Source: Streptomyces sp. Root431
GTDB lineage: Bacteria > Actinomycetota > Actinomycetes > Streptomycetales > Streptomycetaceae
Length of the DNA stretch: 64,000 nucleotides
Direction: 5' to 3'
Assembly: GCF_001426585.1 (NCBI RefSeq)
Contig: NZ_LMEI01000012.1
Span: forward strand, 462,056 to 526,055
Shown here: positions 30,614 to 37,760 of the stretch, one piece after another
Position numbering within the stretch: position 1 is the first letter of the stretch
Layout of the letters: each line of letters starts with the position of its first letter
Made by a program: the position numbers and the translations under genes
The notes under the pieces: generated by a model
The model's input: only the letters and a program-made list of their open reading frames with translations
Database searches by the model: none
Told to the model about the DNA's origin: nothing

Positions 30614-31789
30614 GTGACGGCGGCGCGACTCGAGGGAACAGGGGGTCACTTCGCCTTGATCACCACCGGCGGCGGTACGGGTACGGGGAACGGGACCGAG
30701 CGCTCGGAGGGCTCACCCGATGCCGTGGTGCACCTCTACCAGGAACTGCGCAGGCGCGGAGTGTCCAGCCTCGGCGAAGTGGGGGCCCAACTCCGCCTCT
30801 CTCCCGAGGAGTACGAGCGATGTCGGTGCGAACTGACGGACCTCGGGCTCATCGTTCCGACCAACCCGGCCCAGCACGGCGCCCGCGGCGAACTCCGGGC
30901 CGGCGGCGGCAGCGGCGGTGGCACCGGTCTCGGCGGTCGGCTTCGGGAGGGCGCCGGTGACGAAGCCGGCGATGGTGACACGGTCGCGGTGATCGACCCG
31001 GAGATCGCCCTGCTCCGGCTGCTGCACCGGGAGCGGGAGCAGCTGCGCGAGCACCTCGACGAGGCGGACCGCGCGTACGACACCCTGGAGACCCTGGCGG
31101 GGGCGTTCCTGCGGGCCGGTTCGCTCACGCGGGCGGACGCCGATGTGGAGCTCCTCAGCGATTACCGCCGTATCCAGCAGGTCCTCGAGGACATCACGGA
31201 CGTCATCCAGCACAGCCTGGCGTCGATGCATCTGACGTCGCTGCGGCGCGAGGTGGGCGAGCGGGTGCTGAGCCGGGACCGGCGGCAGATCGAGAACGGG
31301 GTGCGTGTCCGCGCCATGTACAGCGAGCAGGCCTGCGTCTCGCCGGAGGTGGCGGAGCATCTGCGGCGCCGGGTCGAGGCGGGGGTGGAGGTGCGGATCG
31401 CGTCGGCGGTCCCCATGCCGCTGATCATCGCGGACGAGCAGTTCGCCGTGGTGCCCGTCGATCCGGCCGAGCCGGCGGCGGGCGCGGTCCTGGCCAGGGG
31501 CCCCGCCCTCGTCCGCTCGTACCTCGCGCTGTACGAGCACTGCTGGCACACGGCCCTGCCGTACGGGGACGGATCCGCGCCGGACCTGGGCGGCGACGGG
31601 CTCTCCGAGCAGCAGCGGGCGGCGCTGAGCATGCTCGCCTCCGGGATGAAGGACGAGAAGATCGCGCGGGGGCTCGGGGTGTCGCTGCGGACGGTGAGCC
31701 GCATGCTTTCCGAGCTGATGCAGGAGATGGGTGCGACGAGCCGGTTCGAGGCCGGGGTGCGTGCCTATCGGCTGGGCTGGGTCGACTGA
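30614..31789 (+). CDS. TrmB/LuxR-hybrid transcriptional regulator B (paralogue of A)
   Basis: 391 residues with the same domain order as regulator A and near-identical blocks (ARGPALVRSYLALYEHCW, GGDGLSEQQRAAL, KDEKIARGLGVSLRTVSRMLSELMQEMGA). It differs by a Gly-rich insertion after the N-terminal helix-turn-helix (RAGGGSGGGTGLGGRL). The GTG at 30614 is uncertain; downstream in-frame starts near 30656 and 30724 are possible. A strong terminator follows. The small secreted peptide gene converges on this gene and is a plausible partner. Confidence 0.78.
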   Translation: MTAARLEGTGGHFALITTGGGTGTGNGTERSEGSPDAVVHLYQELRRRGVSSLGEVGAQLRLSPEEYERCRCELTDLGLIVPTNPAQHGARGELRAGGGSGGGTGLGGRLREGAGDEAGDGDTVAVIDPEIALLRLLHREREQLREHLDEADRAYDTLETLAGAFLRAGSLTRADADVELLSDYRRIQQVLEDITDVIQHSLASMHLTSLRREVGERVLSRDRRQIENGVRVRAMYSEQACVSPEVAEHLRRRVEAGVEVRIASAVPMPLIIADEQFAVVPVDPAEPAAGAVLARGPALVRSYLALYEHCWHTALPYGDGSAPDLGGDGLSEQQRAALSMLASGMKDEKIARGLGVSLRTVSRMLSELMQEMGATSRFEAGVRAYRLGWVD

Positions 31790-31841
31790 ACCCCGTTATT
31801 TTCGCGGGCGGTTCGGCCGGTTGCCGGGCGCACGGAAATGA

Positions 31842-31885
31842 CTCCGCAGCCGCCCTTTACCGGGGCGGCCGCGGAGCCTTTCTTT
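31842..31885 (+). terminator. Rho-independent terminator after regulator B
   Basis: CTCCGC-A-GCCGCCC (31842-31855) pairs with GGGCGGC-C-GCGGAG (31863-31876), giving 13 bp with one mismatch and a 7-nt loop. CCTTTCTTT follows, a true U-rich tract. It also lies just beyond the 3' end of the convergent peptide gene. Confidence 0.8.
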
Positions 31886-31900
31886 CGGATTCCCGACGAC

Positions 31901-32152
31901 TCAATTGGCAGATATCGGCGCCGGGGGGATCTTGTCCCACTCGTTCCCGTTGGACGGGGACGGGGTGGGAGTGGGGGTGGGAGTGGCGGTGGTCCCGTCG
32001 GACGCACCGTCCGCCACCACGTGCTGGGGGGCCGAGACCGCGCTCGGGGCCGTCGCCAGGGCCGCGCCGCCGGCGACGGCGAGACACGCTGCCGCGGCGA
32101 GGGCGAACTGACGGACGATCTTGCGGGTCCCCGTGGCGTGCTCAGCAGACAT
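31901..32152 (-). CDS. Small secreted peptide with Thr-Pro linker
   Basis: An 83-residue protein. A basic n-region (TGTRKIVRQ) and a hydrophobic core (FALAAAACLAVAGGAALATA) end in a likely signal-peptidase site (VSA or APSAVSA, about residues 38-40). The mature part, about 43 residues, has a Thr-Pro repeat (TPTPTPTPSPS) and ends NGNEWDKIPPAPISAN. There is no Cys. ATG 32152 has GGAGG with 4-nt spacing. It is convergent with two LuxR-like regulators and codirectional with the unusual cluster upstream on the minus strand. No family was recognised; an exported signal or precursor is inference. Confidence 0.65.
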   Translation of the reverse strand: MSAEHATGTRKIVRQFALAAAACLAVAGGAALATAPSAVSAPQHVVADGASDGTTATPTPTPTPSPSNGNEWDKIPPAPISAN

Positions 32153-32346
32153 GATTCCTCCAGGAGTGGGAATGTGAATTCCGCCTTCCGGGGCCCGTGC
32201 CGCCGGGCGTTCCCTGAAGACATCTCCATTCTGTCCCCGCCCCGGAATCCGATCCAGGGATTCTCTGTGCGTGGACTCGCCATGGCGTGGATGCGTCAAT
32301 ATGCCTGCACAGCAACGGAATTGAAGAATCCGGAGTCTTGCATATC

Positions 32347-32361
32347 TTTGGTCGAACCAAA
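32347..32361. promoter_or_regulatory. Dyad TTTGGT-CGA-ACCAAA
   Basis: A 15-bp inverted repeat in the 216-bp gap between the glycosyltransferase stop and the peptide start. The whole gap (32153-32368) is AT-richer than its surroundings and holds no gene. The dyad is 8 bp beyond the glycosyltransferase stop, so it could be an operator for the peptide or a weak terminator. Confidence 0.35.
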
Positions 32362-32368
32362 AGTGATG

Positions 32369-33709
32369 CTAGACTTGAGCCACGGCCTTCTCGTTCCTCC
32401 AGGAGAGAGAGGCCGCCGGGGCAGGGGCGTGCCGCCGCCCCTGCCCCACCCCCTGGCCCAGCCCCTCCGCCAACGCCTCCCGGTACACCTCGACGGTCCG
32501 GGTGGCGGAGGCACGCCAGCTCATCCCACGCGCGTGGCGGACCGCCGCCTCCCCCATCGACTCCACCGCCTCCGGGTGCGCCGCGAACCACCGCAGCCGG
32601 CGCGCGTACTCCACCGGGTCGTGGCCGTGCACCAGGAGCCCCGTCACCCCGTCCCACACCGCCGTCGGCAGCCCGCCGACCGCCGCCGCGAGCACCGGAG
32701 TCCCGCAGGCCTGCGCCTCCAGGGCCACCAGGCCGAAGGACTCGCTGCGCGAGGGCACCACGAGCACGTCCGCCGCCCGGTACCAGTCCGCCAGCTCCTC
32801 CTGCGGTACGGGCGGGCAGGACCGCAGCACATCGGTGACGCCCAGCTCCCCCGCCAGCTTCCAGGCCGTCCCCTCCCGGGTCGCGCCCGAGTGGCCGCCC
32901 ACCACCGGCACCAGCAGCCTGCGGTGCAACCCCGGCTCCTGCCGCAGCAGTTCCGCGATGGCCCGGACCAGCACGTCCGGGCCCTTCAGTGGCTGTATGC
33001 GGCCGGCGTAGAGCGGGATGAACGCGTCGACGGGGAGCCCGAGCCGGGCCCGCGCCGCCACCCGGCCTCCCCCGGAGCCTTCGGCCCGGGAGGTACCCCC
33101 AGCCGGCCGAAAGGTCCGCAGGTCGACCCCGGGGCGCACGACCTCGGTCCGCTCCCCCGCCGCTCCGTACAGCGTGCGCAGCGCCTCCGCCTCGTCGGTC
33201 GTATTGGCGATCAACCGGTCGGCGGAGCCGACCACTTGGAGTTCCCCGCGGACGCGGAGCTCGGGCTCGGGGGTGTCGCCCTCGGCGAGCGAGGCGTTCT
33301 TCACGCGGGCCAGGGTGTGGGCGGTGTGCACGAGCGGGATCCGCCAGCCGACCGAGGCGATCCGGCCCGCCTGGCCGGAGAGCCAGTAGTGCGAGTGGAC
33401 CAGGTCGTAGCGCCGGTCCTCCTTCAGCAGGGCCAGCGAGAAGGGCACGACGAGGTCCGGCATGGCCTCCTTGGGCAGCGGCCCGCGCGGCCCGGCGTGC
33501 AGATGACGGACCCGGACCCCGGGGGCGAGCTCGACGAGCGGGGGCAGCCCCTCACCCCGGCAGCGGGTGAACAGGTCGACCTCCACGCCCAGTTCGGCGA
33601 GGGCGCGGGAGAGTTCGACCATATAGACGTTCATCCCGCCGGCGTCCCCCGTCCCGGGCTGGTGGAGCGGGGAGGTGTGGACGCTGAGCATGGCGACGCG
33701 CAGGGACAC
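32369..33709 (-). CDS. MshA-like family 4 glycosyltransferase
   Basis: A 446-residue GT-B enzyme with the mycothiol glycosyltransferase signature. RVAMLSVHTSPLHQPGTGDAGGMNVYMVEL (residues 4-33), HSHYWLSGQ and HTAHTLARVKN are positions that bind the acceptor 1L-myo-inositol 1-phosphate in MshA. YAGRIQPLKGPDVLVRA and PSRSESFGLVALEAQACGTPVLA form the UDP-GlcNAc side with the ESFGLVALEA motif. It diverges from housekeeping Streptomyces MshA between these blocks (GPRGPLPKEAMPDLV) and is not in the usual MshA neighbourhood, so it is probably a paralogue dedicated to this cluster. The GTG start at 33709 lies in a perfect 21-bp hairpin. The C-terminus has a GQGVGQGRRHAPAP tail. Confidence 0.88.
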   Translation of the reverse strand: MSLRVAMLSVHTSPLHQPGTGDAGGMNVYMVELSRALAELGVEVDLFTRCRGEGLPPLVELAPGVRVRHLHAGPRGPLPKEAMPDLVVPFSLALLKEDRRYDLVHSHYWLSGQAGRIASVGWRIPLVHTAHTLARVKNASLAEGDTPEPELRVRGELQVVGSADRLIANTTDEAEALRTLYGAAGERTEVVRPGVDLRTFRPAGGTSRAEGSGGGRVAARARLGLPVDAFIPLYAGRIQPLKGPDVLVRAIAELLRQEPGLHRRLLVPVVGGHSGATREGTAWKLAGELGVTDVLRSCPPVPQEELADWYRAADVLVVPSRSESFGLVALEAQACGTPVLAAAVGGLPTAVWDGVTGLLVHGHDPVEYARRLRWFAAHPEAVESMGEAAVRHARGMSWRASATRTVEVYREALAEGLGQGVGQGRRHAPAPAASLSWRNEKAVAQV

Positions 33710-33752
33710 GTGGAGCTCCTGTGGAGTGGGGCCACGTGTCCCTGCGCGTCGC
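33693..33752 (-). promoter_or_regulatory. Perfect 21-bp inverted repeat enclosing the glycosyltransferase start codon
   Basis: Bases 33732-33752 and 33693-33713 are exact reverse complements; the 18-nt loop is 33714-33731. In the minus-strand mRNA the loop carries the Shine-Dalgarno GGAG and the 3' arm carries the GTG start plus the first four to five codons. Such a stem would bury the start codon when the RNA folds. The gap 33753-33884 otherwise holds the tandem motif CTTAGTTGCTTAGT (33821-33834) and a GGGAGG tract. Confidence 0.85.
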
Positions 33753-33884
33753 TCGCGCGCGCACGGTCACGCGACAGGGAGGAATCGAACGGAACGCTTG
33801 CTCACTTGGATGCGGATGTACTTAGTTGCTTAGTAGTAGGAGGTCGGAAGGGTGGTCGGGAGGAGAGGAGCGGTCGGGAGGGGT

Positions 33885-35450
33885 TCAGAACCCGAAGACC
33901 GGGCCCGAGGGCGGCGCGAGCCGGGTCCCCGGAAGGGGGCCCATCAGCGCGTGCCAGTCGACCGGCCGGCCCGGCAGCACCTGGAGCGCCGACGCGAGCC
34001 GGTCCGCACCCTCCGGCATCACCGGCCGCGCCCACGCGGAGAGCGCCGAGGCCACCGCCAACTGCGCGGCCAGCGCCGGAAGATGACGGCAGGAGGTACT
34101 GGGCCGGCACCGCTCGTGCGCGTTGACGTGACCGAAGTCGGCCACCGAGCGGACCATCTCGTCGAGGACGGCGACCGCCCGGCGCGGGTCGAACGCGTCG
34201 GGGCCGTACGCCTCGCGCAGGTCGTCCACACCTCGGTGGAGCCGCCGCTCCAGGATCTCCCAGCCCGTGCCGCCCGGCAGCGCCTGCGGGGCGAGCCCGC
34301 CGCACTCCTCCCGTACGGAGGAGAAGAGCCGCCCGAGCCAGCTGTTCCAGCTCTCGTCCAGCTCCCGGCGGGCCGCCGCGAGCCTCTCCCGCTGGAAGAC
34401 GGTCCTGCGTCCCAGCGGGCGGGCCTGGAGGACGTGCCGGCGGAGGGTGTCGGAGCCGTACTCGGTGAGGAGGTCGAGCGCCCAGACGTTGCCCTCCTGG
34501 ACGCCTTCCTCGATCACGTACGACTCGTTGACGTTGAAGTCCTGCGGCAGCTTGATGTCCTGCGCGAGGAGCAGCACCGGCAGCAGCACCGCGTGGCAGA
34601 AGGCGTGCCCGAAGCCGCAGAAGTGGATGGCGCGGCGGGGCAGTGGGCCCTTCGTGTCGTAGCCGAAGAGGTGCATCGCCGCGGCCTCGAAACAGCCGTC
34701 GATCCTGTGGTCGGGGAAGCCGTCGACCGGCACCGGAAGGCCCCACTCGGCGGGGTGGCCGACGGCGATGTCCGGCAGCCCGTCCTCGACGAGCGACTCG
34801 CACAGGGCGGCGAGCCGGGGCGGGAGCCCCGCCGTCGCCCAGTACTCGGCGAGCGTCTCCCGGAACGGCTCCAGGGGCACGTACAGCCGGCGGCAGCGGC
34901 GGGCCACCGCCGGGGTGTCGCAGACCGCGCAGCGCGCCGAGATGAGGTCCCCGCCGTCGTTCGGGCGGGCGCACTCGTGGCACATGCCGCCGTCGCTGTC
35001 CGCACCGCAGTGCGGGCAGCTGCCGGTGGCGTGCGCCCCGTACAGCCAGCGGTCGCACGGCTCGCAGTAGGGCAGGAGGCGGGTGCGCGGGGCGATGACC
35101 CCCTGCGCGAACAGTCTGCTGAAGAGGTCCTGCACCCAGCGTCCGTAGCCCTTGTCGCGCCGCGGACGCACGATGTGGTCGAACTCCACACCCGAGCGCA
35201 GCCAGTCGGCGGTGATCGCGGCACGGTAGCCCTCCGCGACCTCCTCGGGCTTGCGGTTGTGGCGCAGCGCGCGGACCTCGACGGAGCTGGCGTGGTCGGC
35301 GGTGCCGGTGGTGAACCGGACCGCCTCCCCCTCGGCCCGCAGATAGCGGGTGAGGACGTCGGCGGCGACGTACGGCCCGGCGAGATGGCCGATGTGGAGT
35401 TCGCCGTGGGTGGCGGGAGGGGTCGCGGTGATCCAGACGGGGGTGCTCAT
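33885..35450 (-). CDS. Methionyl-tRNA-synthetase-like protein without KMSKS loop
   Basis: 521 residues with a class I aaRS Rossmann core of MetRS type. HIGH box is at residues 19-22 (GELHIGHLAGPY). A four-CxxC zinc knuckle region (about 130-185: CEPC, CPHC, CHEC, CAVC) is MetRS-like. DFNVNESYVIEEG (about residue 312) replaces the GxKMSKSxG loop, so the two ATP-stabilising lysines are gone. GSDTLRRHVL (DADSLRYY in MetRS) shows the alignment is correct. The anticodon-binding C-terminus is short. It is therefore not a normal tRNA ligase; an amide-forming or amino-acid-handling enzyme (compare MshC, a CysRS relative) is inference. ATG 35450 has GGAGG 10 nt upstream. Confidence 0.8.
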   Translation of the reverse strand: MSTPVWITATPPATHGELHIGHLAGPYVAADVLTRYLRAEGEAVRFTTGTADHASSVEVRALRHNRKPEEVAEGYRAAITADWLRSGVEFDHIVRPRRDKGYGRWVQDLFSRLFAQGVIAPRTRLLPYCEPCDRWLYGAHATGSCPHCGADSDGGMCHECARPNDGGDLISARCAVCDTPAVARRCRRLYVPLEPFRETLAEYWATAGLPPRLAALCESLVEDGLPDIAVGHPAEWGLPVPVDGFPDHRIDGCFEAAAMHLFGYDTKGPLPRRAIHFCGFGHAFCHAVLLPVLLLAQDIKLPQDFNVNESYVIEEGVQEGNVWALDLLTEYGSDTLRRHVLQARPLGRRTVFQRERLAAARRELDESWNSWLGRLFSSVREECGGLAPQALPGGTGWEILERRLHRGVDDLREAYGPDAFDPRRAVAVLDEMVRSVADFGHVNAHERCRPSTSCRHLPALAAQLAVASALSAWARPVMPEGADRLASALQVLPGRPVDWHALMGPLPGTRLAPPSGPVFGF

Positions 35451-35487
35451 GGGGCTGGAACCTCCTTGACGCTGTGGTGCGGTGGGC

Positions 35488-36234
35488 TCAGCGCGGTTCG
35501 AAGTGGAAGGAGCGGATGAAGCAGTCACGCGGCTGCTCGACGGCGTACACGATGCATTCGAAAAGGGCCTGGGTGGTCAGCTTCTCGTCGGGCGCTATTC
35601 CGTCCGGATTCGAGCCGTCCCATTCCGCGAACCGCGGGTCCGAGGTGGAGAAGTCCGGCGGGAAGAGCGAGAAGACGCGGACGCCGGAAGGGCGGAGGCG
35701 GCGCGAGAGGATGTCGGCGAAACCGGCCTGCGCGCTCTTCGCCGCCCAGAAGGCCTCGTGGGCGGCGCCGGCGGTCGCCGCGGAGGCGCCCTCGGCGTCG
35801 CGGACGGCGACCATGTTGACGATGTCGGGCCGCAGCGAGCCGCGCAGCAGCGGCAGGAAGTGCTTCACCATGAGGACCGTGCCGCCGGCCGTCGACTCGA
35901 TCGTCTCGACGATCTCGCGGTCGCTGGCGGCCTCCAGGTCCATGCCGTCGAGCCAGCGCGCGCCGTTGTTGACCAACAGGTCGACCCGGTCCGTGCGTTC
36001 GCCGACGCGGGCGGCGAACTCCCGGATCTCGGCAGGCTTGCTCAGGTCACAGCCGAAGGCGTGGATGCGGTCACGGGCCGATCCCATGACTTCCGTACGG
36101 GTGCGTTCGGCGGCCTCGACGGTCCGCGCCGATACGTAGACCTCGGCACCGAGGTGCGCGAATCCGACGGCGAGCGCGCGACCGAAATAGCGGGACGCTC
36201 CGGTCACGACGACACGCAGATTCTCGAATTTCAT
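35488..36234 (-). CDS. SDR-fold protein with degenerate catalytic tetrad
   Basis: 248 residues with the short-chain dehydrogenase cofactor motif VVVTGASRYFGRAL (residues 8-21), NNGARWLDG and GCDLSKPAE. The catalytic Ser is missing (INISS is replaced by VNMVAVRDAEG), the Tyr of YxxxK is Phe (EAFWAAKS), and the structural Asn is Ser/Thr (ETIESTAGG). Only the Lys survives, so normal hydride-transfer chemistry is doubtful. It may bind a dinucleotide or substrate only. It lies 37 bp upstream of the MetRS-like gene in the same minus-strand transcript and 91 bp after the PrpF-like gene. Confidence 0.78.
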   Translation of the reverse strand: MKFENLRVVVTGASRYFGRALAVGFAHLGAEVYVSARTVEAAERTRTEVMGSARDRIHAFGCDLSKPAEIREFAARVGERTDRVDLLVNNGARWLDGMDLEAASDREIVETIESTAGGTVLMVKHFLPLLRGSLRPDIVNMVAVRDAEGASAATAGAAHEAFWAAKSAQAGFADILSRRLRPSGVRVFSLFPPDFSTSDPRFAEWDGSNPDGIAPDEKLTTQALFECIVYAVEQPRDCFIRSFHFEPR

Positions 36235-36325
36235 CTGTGTCTGCTCTCCCCACGGATACCGATTGCCGGTCCATTTCAGCGTGGCAGAGAAACGACACGG
36301 CGGGCCCGGCGAGAGGGGTGCGCGT

Positions 36326-37444
36326 TCACGCCGTTGCGTGGATACGCCACGGCAGTTCCAGCCGCCCGAGGACGGTGGCCCGCTTGTGGTGGACGCGCAC
36401 CCGGTCCGGCGCGGTGGAGACGGTCACAGTACCGCCGGGGGTGCGGACGGGGCCGGTCGGCGCGGGCACGACGGTCCCGTCGATCGCGCCGGCGGCGGCG
36501 AGTGCGGCGGCCCCGGTGAGCGCGAGCCGCGGATGCCAGCCGCCGACCGTGAGCGCCCGGACGGCCACCCCTTCGGGTCCCGCGGCGAAGGCGGCGATCT
36601 TGGGGAGGGCGGAGCGGGGCGGATACCCGAGGACGCGGGCGGCCTCGGCGCGGAGGGCGAGGAGGTGGTGCCGGAGGGCGGCCTCGTCTTCGGGGAATTG
36701 GCAGGCATCGACGAACACGTACGGATTGCCGTACCGCACGAGCGAGACGGGCACGCCGAGGAGGACGTCGACGGGGCGACCGGTGGGGAGGGTGCCGGGG
36801 GCGGTCGGCGGCTTGAGGAAGGAGAGGGTGTAGGCGTGGCCGGCCGCACCGTCCTGCGGCTCGCGTTCGCTGAGCACCGTGTCGCCGGTGGTCACGGCAT
36901 GGACGGTGACGGGTCCGGGGCGGCCGTCCGCGACGACGCAGGCGAGGAGGGAATGACCGCAGCCGGCCCGGAAGTCGAAGGCGCGGTCGGGGAGGGCTTG
37001 GACGAAGCGGTAGCCGAGATCGGGGCGGGGGGTGGGGCCGGGGCCGCGGCCGGTACGGATGGCGGGCCCGGTGCCGGGGCCGGTACGGATGGCGGGCCCG
37101 GCGCTGGTACCGGTCCCGGTACGGATGGCGGGCCCGTACAGGGCGATCTTGTGCAGGTCCGCGTACGCCGTCCCGGCGAGCGCCTGGCGCAATCGCGCCA
37201 ACTCGCCCCCGAGCGCGAGCGCCCCGACGGGGAGTTGGTCGAGACGCAGGACGAGGGTGGGACCGGGGGCGTCCTCGGCACGGACGACGGTGGCGAGGAC
37301 GGTGTCTGCGGAGCTGGTGCCCCTGCGGTGCGCCGTGGCGCGCCGGGCCCCGATGCGGGCCTCATCCGTCGCGGGCGCCTGACCGTTCCGGGCCCCGACC
37401 GTTGCGGGCGCCTGCCCGTTCCGGGCCCCGGCCGTTGTGGGCAT
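36326..37444 (-). CDS. PrpF-like (2-methylaconitate cis-trans isomerase/DAP-epimerase fold) protein
   Basis: About 372 residues by the ATG at 37444. HRRGTSSADTV corresponds to the PrpF N-terminal MRGGTSKG motif, AGCGHSLLA (about 164) to the first catalytic-Cys region, LVRYGNPYVFVDA and SALPKIAAFA to conserved strands, and VGGWHPRLALTGA to the second domain. The N-terminal 35 residues before the match are repeats (GARNGQAPAT twice) encoded by repetitive DNA, and the chosen ATG lies inside a dispersed palindromic repeat, so the true start is uncertain. A GPAIRTG repeat (three copies, DNA 37045-37140) interrupts the first domain. It would act on an unsaturated acid or amino acid in this cluster. 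Confidence 0.6.
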   Translation of the reverse strand: MPTTAGARNGQAPATVGARNGQAPATDEARIGARRATAHRRGTSSADTVLATVVRAEDAPGPTLVLRLDQLPVGALALGGELARLRQALAGTAYADLHKIALYGPAIRTGTGTSAGPAIRTGPGTGPAIRTGRGPGPTPRPDLGYRFVQALPDRAFDFRAGCGHSLLACVVADGRPGPVTVHAVTTGDTVLSEREPQDGAAGHAYTLSFLKPPTAPGTLPTGRPVDVLLGVPVSLVRYGNPYVFVDACQFPEDEAALRHHLLALRAEAARVLGYPPRSALPKIAAFAAGPEGVAVRALTVGGWHPRLALTGAAALAAAGAIDGTVVPAPTGPVRTPGGTVTVSTAPDRVRVHHKRATVLGRLELPWRIHATA

Positions 37445-37477
37445 ACGTTCCGCCGGGGCGGAACGGGTGGGCACAAC
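37434..37477. repeat. Dispersed REP-like palindrome, copy A
   Basis: Starts GTTGTGGGCATACGTTCCGC and ends GGGTGGGCACAAC. Stem arms GTTGTG/CACAAC and CGTTCCGCC/GGCGGAACG are separated by mismatched blocks. Same orientation as copy C. Confidence 0.75.
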
Positions 37478-37599
37478 GGACGGCGCCTTCGCGGGCGCCT
37501 CCGCCCCCTGTAGCCCACGACCACGTGCGGGGTCCTGAACGGTGCGGGCTCCGGTGGTGCGGGACAGGGGGGCGAGGGCGCCGCCAAGGGCGCCGTCCC

Positions 37600-37641
37600 G
37601 TGTGCCCACCCGTCCCGCCCCAGCGGGACGATTGCCCACAC
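37600..37641. repeat. Dispersed REP-like palindrome, copy B
   Basis: Begins GTGTGCCCACCCGTCCCGCC and ends ATTGCCCACAC, the reverse orientation of copies A and C. The gene-free stretch 37445-37760 (316 bp) contains this repeat and GC-rich spacer only. Confidence 0.75.
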
Positions 37642-37760
37642 GGGCGGGGCGAAGGCCCCCCGAGGCGCAGCCGGGCGAAGGCGCGGGGCACAGCTCGGGC
37701 GCGGGCCCCGGCGCGGCGCAGGAGGGCTCGGCAGCACCCAGTGGTTCGGGGCCCTCGGGG

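Noticed and set aside
32369..33709. Housekeeping mshA
   Set aside because: Not fully excluded. The acceptor-side motifs match, but the gene neighbours and central loop differ from the conserved Streptomyces mshA, so a paralogue is more likely.
31838..34126. A 762-codon plus-strand frame opposite the glycosyltransferase
   Set aside because: Antisense shadow with low-complexity Pro/Arg; the minus strand carries an obvious family 4 glycosyltransferase.
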